The notes beneath the pieces were generated by a model. It saw only the letters and a program-made list of their open reading frames with translations, did no database searches and was not told the origin of the DNA. From contig JAFGBW010000248.1 of NCBI GenBank assembly GCA_016932965.1, positions 1 to 10,429 of the forward strand: 10,429 bases of DNA, written 5' to 3'. A program made the translations under genes and the position numbers. The DNA comes from Candidatus Auribacterota bacterium (GTDB lineage: Bacteria; Auribacterota; JAFGBW01). Shown here in pieces: positions 1 through 6,385 of this stretch; position 1 is the first letter of the stretch, and every line of letters begins with the position of its first letter.

Positions 1-1215
1 ATGAAGGAATCGTTCAGAGGCATCATTGCTTTCCCTGAAAGCAGCGGTTGCCTCCTGGGCTGAACGTAAACTGGCAGAGGCGTGCGCGTATAAAGTTTCA
101 TAAGTTGCTCTGGTCCTGTTAATAGCATCTGTCAACGGAGCCCACATCTGGTTGATGTCCCTCTGGTATAAAACCCTGATGGAGGATTGTTCTTTTTGAT
201 ATTGTATTATTTTTTGAAGCTGTTCACGAAGCTTTCCCTCCCTCATAGTGGTCCTGTAAGTAGAGAAAAAAGCTTTTCTTGCCAGGCTGACCAGTTGTTC
301 CGGGGTCTTTTCCTGGGCCTTGCGTTCTGGTTTAGCTTCTTCAGCAGGCTTGGTCTGTTTTCTATATTCTTTCATTGAATTTGAATGCAGCTCATTGGCA
401 TAGTCAACCCTGCTTGATTCAGTATATTTGACAGTCACTCCATGGAGAGCAAGAGCCTTGAATTCTTCTTCATCTGCTTTTCTGATAGACGTGACAATAA
501 CAGGGAGACTTTGAACAGCCTTTGTCTTTTGCAACTGAATGAACCTCTGCCTTGTCAATATTTTCTGGCGTTCAAGGGTTTTTTCAGGGAGTTTTGAAGT
601 GAAAAGCAGTGAAGAAGTCAGGTCCCGGATTATCATGGCAACTGAAAACGCCTCCTGGAATGAAGAAACCGTAAGAGCAGTAGGACTGGTTCTTACATGT
701 GAAAAATCCGCATACGCTGCCTGGGCTTCCTGGTGATTGGATTCGTATAACTCAGATAATGCCCGCTCTTTTTTTGGGGCCAGTCTTTTTAATTGGGCCA
801 AGGCTCTTTCTTCTTTTTTAAACAGTAAAAGAACTCTTCTATATTGTTGAATTTCTTTCTCTTCATTTTCTTCTGCCGTCTTGATTAAGGAAGTCAATTG
901 GCTGTTGAGATACTCGAGGAATAGTTTTTCCTGTTCTTCTTCTGACGAGGCGGTTTTGATACTTTCCGGAGCATCTGCATAAGCGGCGGCAAATCTCGGG
1001 TCAGATTCTATGATTTGTCTGAAATTCTTGGGAATAGCAGGCACTGCAGGGGAAGTAGACTCTTCTTTTGCGGCCTGAGTGATGGATTTGGGAGCCAGAT
1101 GCTGGATTTGGGCATGGTCAGTGGTAATAAATGACTGTCCGTAAACAAGGGACTGGCTGATAAAAGATAAGGTAATAAGATAATGAAGGAAATGACAAGA
1201 AAATATCCGGTTCAT
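1..1215 (-). CDS. Secreted or periplasmic coiled-coil protein of unknown function (partial, C-terminus beyond window)
   Basis: I do not recognise this protein. The minus-strand frame is open from an ATG at 1215-1213 to the left edge, giving 405 codons without a stop. The N-terminus is a good signal peptide: MNR, a hydrophobic core to about residue 24, then VYG-QS as a likely cleavage site near residue 26, so export is expected. No lipobox cysteine follows. The mature part is rich in Glu, Lys, Gln, Ala and Arg. Residues about 95-165 look like long amphipathic helices that could form coiled coil, with clusters such as EENEEKEIQQY and FKKEERALAQLKRL. A Lys/Glu/Pro-rich linker lies near residues 290-306 (QTKPAEEAKPERKAQEK), followed by more helical sequence. 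A GGAG ribosome-binding site at 1230-1227 lies 11 bases before the ATG and supports this start. The gene is divergent from asnB. The role could be structural or scaffolding; I see no catalytic motif. Confidence 0.8.
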   Translation of the reverse strand, partial: MNRIFSCHFLHYLITLSFISQSLVYGQSFITTDHAQIQHLAPKSITQAAKEESTSPAVPAIPKNFRQIIESDPRFAAAYADAPESIKTASSEEEQEKLFLEYLNSQLTSLIKTAEENEEKEIQQYRRVLLLFKKEERALAQLKRLAPKKERALSELYESNHQEAQAAYADFSHVRTSPTALTVSSFQEAFSVAMIIRDLTSSLLFTSKLPEKTLERQKILTRQRFIQLQKTKAVQSLPVIVTSIRKADEEEFKALALHGVTVKYTESSRVDYANELHSNSMKEYRKQTKPAEEAKPERKAQEKTPEQLVSLARKAFFSTYRTTMREGKLREQLQKIIQYQKEQSSIRVLYQRDINQMWAPLTDAINRTRATYETLYAHASASLRSAQEATAAFRESNDASERFLH

Positions 1216-1257
1216 GATTCAATCAACTCCATGGATAAAAAAGGCTTATGCATAAAG

Positions 1258-1285
1258 TATTTACCATATATACGGAGCTTGTCAA
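1258..1285 (-). promoter_or_regulatory. Candidate sigma-70-like promoter for the secreted coiled-coil gene
   Basis: On the minus strand a perfect -35 hexamer TTGACA (1285-1280) is followed 16 bases later by a weak -10 TAAATA (1263-1258), in an A+T-rich stretch about 45 bases before the ATG at 1215. The -35 is exact but the -10 matches only three of six consensus bases, so this is a candidate only. Confidence 0.35.
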
Positions 1286-1340
1286 CCCAGTATGATGTGA
1301 TTTTCATTTATTCTTGTTATTTTTTTTATTCAGCAAGCAT

Positions 1341-1372
1341 CTGTCAGTTCGGGTGACAGTGAGAAAGATCTC
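1341..1372 (+). promoter_or_regulatory. Two small adjacent hairpins in the asnB upstream region
   Basis: CTGTCA (1341-1346) and TGACAG (1354-1359) form a 6-bp stem with a 7-base loop. GAGA (1361-1364) and TCTC (1369-1372) form a second, 4-bp stem directly after it. They lie roughly 90-120 bases before the asnB start. They could be leader RNA structure or an operator; the stems are short and may be chance. The rest of 1216-1458 is A+T-rich. A weak promoter-like TTGGCA lies at 1395-1400, and no convincing Shine-Dalgarno precedes the asnB ATG. Confidence 0.25.
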
Positions 1373-1458
1373 ATATAGATACCGCAAGGTGATATTGGCA
1401 TCCTATTTTCAAAAAAGAATAGATTTCCTTCATTTTCTGTTCATGATAGCTTGGTTTT

Positions 1459-3339
1459 ATGTGCGGAATTGCCGGCATCATCATGGAAAAAGGACTGACA
1501 GCTTCCAGGGAGGCTGTCACAGGCATGACCCGTGCCCTTGTTCATAGGGGGCCTGATGAGGAAGGGTATTTTATTGAAAAAGAAGCGGCTCTGGGTGTCC
1601 GGCGGCTCTCTATCATTGATCTGGTTTCCGGCAGCCAGCCCCAGGCTTCCCATGATGGCCGCTTTCATATTGTCTTTAACGGTGAAATATACAATTACCG
1701 GGAAATCAGAACACAGCTGGCAGAGAATGGCTACTCTTTTCAAACCCATTCTGATACGGAGGTGATCCTGGCTCTCTATCAGATGATGGGGGAGAGAGGT
1801 CTTGATCTTTTGAATGGAATGTTTTGTTTTGCCGTCTGGGATGCCGCGCAGAAAAAATTGTTCCTTGCCAGGGACAGGCTCGGAGTCAAACCCCTTTATT
1901 ATTCGCTATTGAAAGACGGCACTTTTATTTTTGCCTCTGAAATCAAGGCTCTGCTCCGTTACCCTGGATTTTCACCTTCATTGGATCCTAAAGCCATAGA
2001 CACCCTCATGACTTTTGGTTTTCAGCTTTGCCCTGGCACTTTTTTCAAGGAAATTCGTTCTGTTTTACCCGGCCATTTTATATGGGTTACTACAGAGAAA
2101 ATCGAACAAAGGAAATACTGGGACCTGGATTTTCATCAGCCCAAACTCGCGGGATCTTCGGCTGATGTGGCTGAAGAGTTTCACGTGTTGTTAAAACAAT
2201 CCGTAGAACGGAGGCTGGTTTCTGATGTTCCTGTTGCGGCATACTTAAGCGGAGGGATTGATTCTTCGTCCGTGGTCGGGCTATACGCATCCCTGAAAGG
2301 AAAAATCAACACGTTTTCAATCGGATTTACCGAAGAACAATACAATGAATTGACCCATTCACGCCTGGTCTCGGACCGCTTTTCCACCCATCATACGGAA
2401 TTTTTGTGTGCTCCTACTTCTGATGATTTCCATCAATTGATCCTGTCTCTGGAAGAACCTATGGTGACACTCCTTCACCTGCCGTTGTATCTTTTATCCA
2501 GGGAAGTGAGAAAAGCAGGATACAAGGTGGTGCTTTCAGGCGACGGAGCGGATGAATTTTTGGGCGGATACGCTTATTTCGGGCTTTTAAAATTACTGCA
2601 TTTCATCAATCGGTATCCGGATTCTGACTTCAGAAAAAAATTGACCTTGAGATTTAATCCTTCCCTGACCACGGAACAAAGCAGAACGTCGTTTTATGAG
2701 CTGATGATCAATCAATTGAAATCGACTTCCATGATATGCCCGAATGTTCCTTATGGATTTTATGTTTTCCAGAACAAGGAGTCTTTATTTTCCCCCTCAT
2801 TTCATGAGAAGCTTTCCTTTGACAGGGAAGTGGATCTGTTCTTTGATCCGCAGGTTCTTGCCGGATATGAACCCATGGACCAGGCCTTTTACATTGAATC
2901 TAAATTCCGCCTATTAAATCTGACGCTCCCCCTTTCCGATAAAATGAGCATGGCTCATTCGGTTGAAAACCGCTCACCGTTTTTGGACTACACCCTGGCT
3001 GAATTTTGCAGCAGGATTCCATCTTATATGAAAATTTCAGGGCTGAAGGAAAAATTCATCCTGAAAAAGGCCATGAAGAGTTTTTTGCCTCCCTCTATCA
3101 TCGAAAGAAAAAAACAGCCGCTTCTGGCCCCGCCTTCCTGGTTTTTGTCCCTCATCGGAGAAGAATTGGAACATTACCTGAGTGAGGAAACAATCAGTGA
3201 AAAAGGTTATTTCAATCCCTCGTACCTCCGTTTCAGGATTGACCAGTGGAAACAAAATAAAAATGAACATGCTTCCTTCATCCTCATGATCTATTTCATT
3301 CATCTTTGGGATGATCTGTTTTTAAAGGGAAAAAGTTAG
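1459..3339 (+). CDS. asnB: Asparagine synthase (glutamine-hydrolysing), class II amidotransferase
   Basis: Makes asparagine from aspartate, glutamine and ATP in the cytoplasm. The 626-residue length fits the AsnB family. The N-terminal glutaminase (Ntn) domain is intact: Cys2 nucleophile in MCGIAGI, which fixes the start, then HRGPDEEGY (29-37), RRLSIIDL (48-55), FNGEIYNY (73-80) and SDTEVI (98-103). The synthetase domain has the ATP-pyrophosphatase loop SGGIDSS (264-270), VVLSGDGADEFLGGY (357-371) and a late ENRSPFLDY motif, as expected for an active enzyme. No strong Shine-Dalgarno precedes the ATG, although the Cys2 requirement makes this start almost certain. The gene stands alone: divergent from the coiled-coil gene upstream and followed by the structured RNA element. 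Related AsnB-like proteins amidate cell-surface glycans or act in exopolysaccharide clusters. No such genes are adjacent here, so plain asparagine synthesis is the default reading. Confidence 0.93.
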   Translation: MCGIAGIIMEKGLTASREAVTGMTRALVHRGPDEEGYFIEKEAALGVRRLSIIDLVSGSQPQASHDGRFHIVFNGEIYNYREIRTQLAENGYSFQTHSDTEVILALYQMMGERGLDLLNGMFCFAVWDAAQKKLFLARDRLGVKPLYYSLLKDGTFIFASEIKALLRYPGFSPSLDPKAIDTLMTFGFQLCPGTFFKEIRSVLPGHFIWVTTEKIEQRKYWDLDFHQPKLAGSSADVAEEFHVLLKQSVERRLVSDVPVAAYLSGGIDSSSVVGLYASLKGKINTFSIGFTEEQYNELTHSRLVSDRFSTHHTEFLCAPTSDDFHQLILSLEEPMVTLLHLPLYLLSREVRKAGYKVVLSGDGADEFLGGYAYFGLLKLLHFINRYPDSDFRKKLTLRFNPSLTTEQSRTSFYELMINQLKSTSMICPNVPYGFYVFQNKESLFSPSFHEKLSFDREVDLFFDPQVLAGYEPMDQAFYIESKFRLLNLTLPLSDKMSMAHSVENRSPFLDYTLAEFCSRIPSYMKISGLKEKFILKKAMKSFLPPSIIERKKQPLLAPPSWFLSLIGEELEHYLSEETISEKGYFNPSYLRFRIDQWKQNKNEHASFILMIYFIHLWDDLFLKGKS

Positions 3340-3360
3340 ATTCCCGTTTTTCTCAACTTC

Positions 3361-3492
3361 AGGGGGATAAGCAGACGTGAAAATTTTTTTAGGAAGCGTA
3401 GACATGGATGTCGCAGCGCCGTGACCGAAGGGAACCGGTAATGGCAAGGACAGGATGTCCGCAGCAAAAAAGATTTTCATGCCCCCTTTTTT
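3361..3492 (+). ncRNA. Structured RNA element with three GGA-loop hairpins inside a terminator-like closing helix
   Basis: Begins 22 bases after the asnB stop. Outer closure: GGGGG (3362-3366) with CCCCC (3482-3486), followed by six Ts (3487-3492). Next inward, TGAAAATTTTTTT (3378-3390) pairs over 13 positions with 3467-3479, the only imperfection being one G-U. Inside are three hairpins. Hairpin 1 is GACA-TGGA-TGTC (3401-3412). Hairpin 2 runs 3418-3445, a 10-position stem with one mismatch and loop AAGGGAAC. Hairpin 3 is GGACA-GGA-TGTCC (3448-3460), a 5-bp stem with exactly GGA as the loop. Hairpins 1 and 3 are each followed by GCAGC. GGA in an apical loop flanked by ACA and TGT resembles CsrA/RsmA binding sites. 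It could be a small CsrB/RsmZ-like RNA, a 3' UTR terminator of asnB with protein-binding arms, or a dispersed genomic repeat. The helices are seen; the function is inferred. I cannot match it to a named RNA family. Confidence 0.55.
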
Positions 3493-3574
3493 AACCGGAC
3501 AGTAGTGATAATATCATTGAATTAATAAAATAAATACGTAATGTTTAAAACAAACAGGGTCTGAAAATAATCGT

Positions 3575-3591
3575 CAGGGAAATCAGGATGT
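3575..3591 (+). promoter_or_regulatory. Kinase ribosome binding site with two GGA motifs, possible CsrA-type target
   Basis: The Shine-Dalgarno (CAGGGA, 3575-3580) ends 7 bases before the ATG at 3588. A second GGA is formed by the start codon itself in TCAGGATGT (3583-3591). That string matches eight of nine bases of ACAGGATGT in hairpin 3 of the element 130 bases upstream. Paired GGA motifs over a ribosome-binding site are the usual arrangement of CsrA/RsmA-repressed mRNAs; regulation here is inference. The stretch between the element and this site (3493-3574) is A+T-rich, with a TAAAAT -10-like hexamer at 3526-3531 but no good -35. Confidence 0.35.
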
Positions 3592-4586
3592 TGTGGGGTA
3601 TAGGCATAGTCCTTTTCATCGTTTTGGGGGTAATTGGATTTTATTTCCATAAGAAAAGGCCCCCTTCTTCAGGATCGCCGGCCTCTGCCCATAAAGCAGA
3701 TCCTTCAGCTCCGGCATCGGAAAATGCTTCGGTGAGTTTTTCTGCTGACTCTCCTGTCAAGAATCTGCATGACTTGACAAAAAGAATCGCTGAAATATTG
3801 GGAGAAAAATATACCCATTTTTTTCCTTTGGATACCGGCGGAATGGGATTTCTGGTTTCAGCCATGGAGAAGGAGACTAAAAGAAAAGTCGTTATCAAGA
3901 CGATTCTGCCGGACCTCAACCGGGACCAGAGGGCGTTAAAACTCTTTTTCGATGAGTCTTCAGCCATCAATAAAATGAACCATCCCAATATCGTGAAGAT
4001 ATTGGATGTCGGTCAAACCAAGGAATTGTATTATTATATCATGGAATATCTGGAAGGAGAGACCCTTCAGAATAAAATCGACCGTGAGAAAAAAATTTCT
4101 GTTTCAGAAGTGGTTAAAATCGGGACCCAGATAGCACGCGCGTTGCAGCATTGCCATGACAATTATATCGTGCACAGGGACATCAAACCCTCCAATATAT
4201 TTTTATGCGCCAGTGGAACAGCCAAGATCATTGATTTCGGGATCGTGAAAGTCATTAGCGGTGATCCGGCGCTTCTGGCTGGAACAACCAAAATCGGTTC
4301 CCCGGATTTTGCCTCTCCTGAACAGCTCCAGGGTAAAGCCATCTCCGGTAAAAGTGATGTCTATTCCTTGGGAACCTGTCTTTTCTATATGTTGAGCGGA
4401 AGAATGCCGTATAAAGCGTCTGACATGCTGGCTAAACTGCTTGAGAAACCGAAAGATTTGCACGAATTCTGTCCGGATTTGTCCAAAGAACTCGTCTCCA
4501 TCATTCATGGCTCTATTGAGTTGGATCCTGCCCAGCGTATCACGTCCATGGAATTATGGAAACGCTTGAGAAATATTAAAGGGTGA
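3588..4586 (+). CDS. Membrane-anchored Ser/Thr protein kinase (Hanks/PknB type)
   Basis: A 332-residue eukaryotic-like Ser/Thr kinase. Residues 1-20 form a single hydrophobic transmembrane segment followed by positive HKKRP, so the kinase should face the cytoplasm. Residues about 25-58 are a Ser/Pro/Ala-rich linker, and the catalytic domain runs from about 72 to 331. Visible motifs: glycine-rich loop DTGGMG (82-87), ATP-binding Lys104 in VIK, helix-C Glu123, catalytic HRDIKPSN (196-203), DFG (216-218), SPE (243-245, in place of APE) and SDVYSLG (256-262). The catalytic residues are all present. The first loop glycine is replaced by Asp, unlike the usual GxGGMG. The topology is the reverse of PknB: anchor at the N-terminus and no C-terminal extracellular sensor domain. 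The domain is compact and stops soon after the C-lobe. Start supported by the AGGGA ribosome-binding site. Substrates are unknown; no phosphatase or FHA-domain gene is nearby. Confidence 0.9.
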   Translation: MLWGIGIVLFIVLGVIGFYFHKKRPPSSGSPASAHKADPSAPASENASVSFSADSPVKNLHDLTKRIAEILGEKYTHFFPLDTGGMGFLVSAMEKETKRKVVIKTILPDLNRDQRALKLFFDESSAINKMNHPNIVKILDVGQTKELYYYIMEYLEGETLQNKIDREKKISVSEVVKIGTQIARALQHCHDNYIVHRDIKPSNIFLCASGTAKIIDFGIVKVISGDPALLAGTTKIGSPDFASPEQLQGKAISGKSDVYSLGTCLFYMLSGRMPYKASDMLAKLLEKPKDLHEFCPDLSKELVSIIHGSIELDPAQRITSMELWKRLRNIKG

Positions 4587-4620
4587 TCCAGTCTCATTTC
4601 TCCTGTGGATCATATTTTTT
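4584..4620 (+). terminator. Intrinsic terminator overlapping the kinase stop codon
   Basis: TGATCCA (4584-4590) pairs with TGGATCA (4606-4612) across a 15-base loop and is followed by TATTTTTT (4613-4620). The left arm begins with the TGA stop codon of the kinase. The U-run is on the plus-strand side only, so it should end kinase transcription and not that of the convergent glycosyltransferase gene. The remaining bases to 4705 show nothing further. Confidence 0.65.
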
Positions 4621-4705
4621 ATTGATTGGATAAATTTAACCCTTCCTGCAAATTTGTCCGGATTTCATTGTGCTTCATAACAGATCTAATATCAATGTGG
4701 GCTGT

Positions 4706-6211
4706 TTACGTCGATTCTGGGATAAAAGCAATGGTTTTATTTTCCGCACCAGCTTTGCTGAAATATGAGAGTCCTCCGGCCTCCTCTTCAATCATAACAA
4801 ACGGGAACGGATATAATTTCTTTATTTTCTCCTCATATTTTTTTTTGGAAACGATGATAGAACCCTGATGTTTTAAAATAAATGCCGATATCCGTTTCTC
4901 TACACCTTCTGATTCCGGATCGTCCTTGAGATCAAAAACTCTGTTGGAGTTTTTCAGGTAAAAGACTGTTTTAGGAATGGCGAAAATCGTGACAGCCTGC
5001 CATTCATTCCAGGGTTTTATCTTTTCTGATTCCGTGCGCAGATGATTCATGAATTTTTTTAGCCCGCCTGTTTTTTCCATAAAAGGCTGAATCAGATTGA
5101 ACCAAATCAGAAGAATGATCCCAAGAAAGAGAGAAGTATTTTTTACCAGAAAGGGGAGCCTTGGATGATCGGCGGTGATCTGCATGATCCAGCTGGAAAC
5201 CAGAAGGGAGGCAAAAGGAAGCAGAGGCAGGATATAATAACTGCGGCGGGACCCGCTGGCTGTGAAAAACAAAAAGATCAGCACATTGGCTAAAAAGATC
5301 CATCGAGAGGCCGGGGAATTTGTTTTCCAGTGATGGAGATGATGAATCAGTGCCGGGATGAAGAGAAGAATCCAGGGAAAAAAATACAACGGGAAATAGA
5401 TCAGATAAGTATAAAAAGGGTCCGTATGATCAAAAGGTTTGATAAAACGAACGATGTTTTCGATGAAGACCATTTTTAAACCTTCTTTTCCAGATGTGTT
5501 CCCCGGGATCCAGGTGGAAAGAAGGAAAGGCAAGATGTAGATCAGACCGGCCGTAATAATGGCCGAATAACAGGAAGGTTTTGTTATATGTCTTTTCCAA
5601 TTTCCCTCGCGGAGTAATTCCGGAAAAAGGATCAAAAGAGGGATCACAGCACCCAGTAGGCCTTTCATCAGGCTGGTGATTGAAAGAATGGAAAAGAAAC
5701 CAAGGTAATTGAAAAAAGAAGGGCGTTCTTTTTTTTCATGATACCAGGTGATTGCCATAACTGTGCCTGCCACGTTCAGCATATCAGACCCTGCTGTTCT
5801 GCCCCATAACACGAAAAAATAGGAGGAGACCAGTAGGAAGCCGGCGAGCAGTCCGGTTTTGGGATTGAATAATCTTCTACCCAGGATATAGACGGAAATA
5901 ACTGTGAATAATCCGGACAGTGCGGAAGGAAAACGTAACGCCCATTCATTGAGACCCTGAAATAATTTTGTGAAAAGAAGAATCAGCCAATAAGACCCTA
6001 ATGGTTTGTCATAATAAGGAAAACCAAGAAAAGTAGGATGAAAAAAATCCTGTTTTTGCATCATTTCTAGACAAATGACCGCCCAGCGTCCTTCGTGCGT
6101 CCATAGTTCCCTGGTGCCGAGCATCCCAAAAAAAACGAAAAGAGAGAGTGATATCAACAGCAGCAGGGAAAACCGGTCGTTTTTTTCAGTAATGGATGTC
6201 CCCTGGGTCAT
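4706..6211 (-). CDS. Membrane glycosyltransferase of the PMT/ArnT (GT39/GT83-like) GT-C fold family
   Basis: A 501-residue integral membrane protein expected to transfer a sugar from a polyprenyl-phosphate donor to lipid A, a glycan or protein on the outer face of the inner membrane. Hydrophobic segments run from about residue 13 to 390, followed by a soluble C-terminal part of about 110 residues. Family landmarks are visible: the first-loop acidic motif WTHEGRWA (37-44, Glu40), corresponding to the DE.RYA motif of PMT/ArnT proteins; YYDKPLGSYW (66-75), corresponding to the KPPL.YW motif; WGRTAGSDML (136-145) with Arg138 and Asp143; and a SLMKG motif after the next membrane segment. Length is near ArnT (about 550). 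Acceptor and sugar cannot be told from sequence. No clear Shine-Dalgarno precedes the ATG; the nearest upstream ATG is out of frame and stops at once. Same strand as fabI and the pseudouridine synthase but separated by 174 bp, so perhaps its own unit. Confidence 0.85.
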   Translation of the reverse strand: MTQGTSITEKNDRFSLLLLISLSLFVFFGMLGTRELWTHEGRWAVICLEMMQKQDFFHPTFLGFPYYDKPLGSYWLILLFTKLFQGLNEWALRFPSALSGLFTVISVYILGRRLFNPKTGLLAGFLLVSSYFFVLWGRTAGSDMLNVAGTVMAITWYHEKKERPSFFNYLGFFSILSITSLMKGLLGAVIPLLILFPELLREGNWKRHITKPSCYSAIITAGLIYILPFLLSTWIPGNTSGKEGLKMVFIENIVRFIKPFDHTDPFYTYLIYFPLYFFPWILLFIPALIHHLHHWKTNSPASRWIFLANVLIFLFFTASGSRRSYYILPLLPFASLLVSSWIMQITADHPRLPFLVKNTSLFLGIILLIWFNLIQPFMEKTGGLKKFMNHLRTESEKIKPWNEWQAVTIFAIPKTVFYLKNSNRVFDLKDDPESEGVEKRISAFILKHQGSIIVSKKKYEEKIKKLYPFPFVMIEEEAGGLSYFSKAGAENKTIAFIPEST

Positions 6212-6252
6212 GATCCGGGATCCATCTGGGGTGTGAAATGTCTTATGTTTGA

Positions 6253-6282
6253 TATATAACTATTGATCATGCTGTCCCTCAA
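6253..6282 (-). promoter_or_regulatory. Candidate promoter for the glycosyltransferase gene
   Basis: On the minus strand TTGAGG (6282-6277), 18-base spacer, TATATA (6258-6253), about 42 bases before the start codon at 6211. Each hexamer matches four of six consensus bases. It would give the gene its own transcript within the 174-bp gap after the pseudouridine synthase. I see no clear hairpin plus T-run terminator in that gap, so read-through from upstream is also possible. Confidence 0.3.
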
Positions 6283-6385
6283 TGTCTGTTTATGGAAAGA
6301 CGATCTGTTAATTTTCTGTTTCATAACCACGAATAACATGAATTTTTGTTAATGGACAATAAAATAGAATGGAGAAGATTTTGGA

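Noticed and set aside
1459-1749. Overlapping frames on both strands within the asnB N-terminal region
   Set aside because: They lie in other frames of asnB, whose glutaminase motifs are all in frame; shadows only.
3322-3480. Minus-strand frame of 52 residues starting MKIFFAADILS across the asnB-kinase spacer
   Set aside because: It is the reverse reading of the hairpin element and runs into the asnB 3' end. No ribosome-binding site was seen, and the RNA helices explain the sequence better than a coding constraint.
4706-6211. O-antigen or capsule gene cluster around the glycosyltransferase
   Set aside because: Only one glycosyltransferase is present and its neighbours are housekeeping genes, so no surface-polysaccharide locus can be supported; asnB is also distant and on the other strand.
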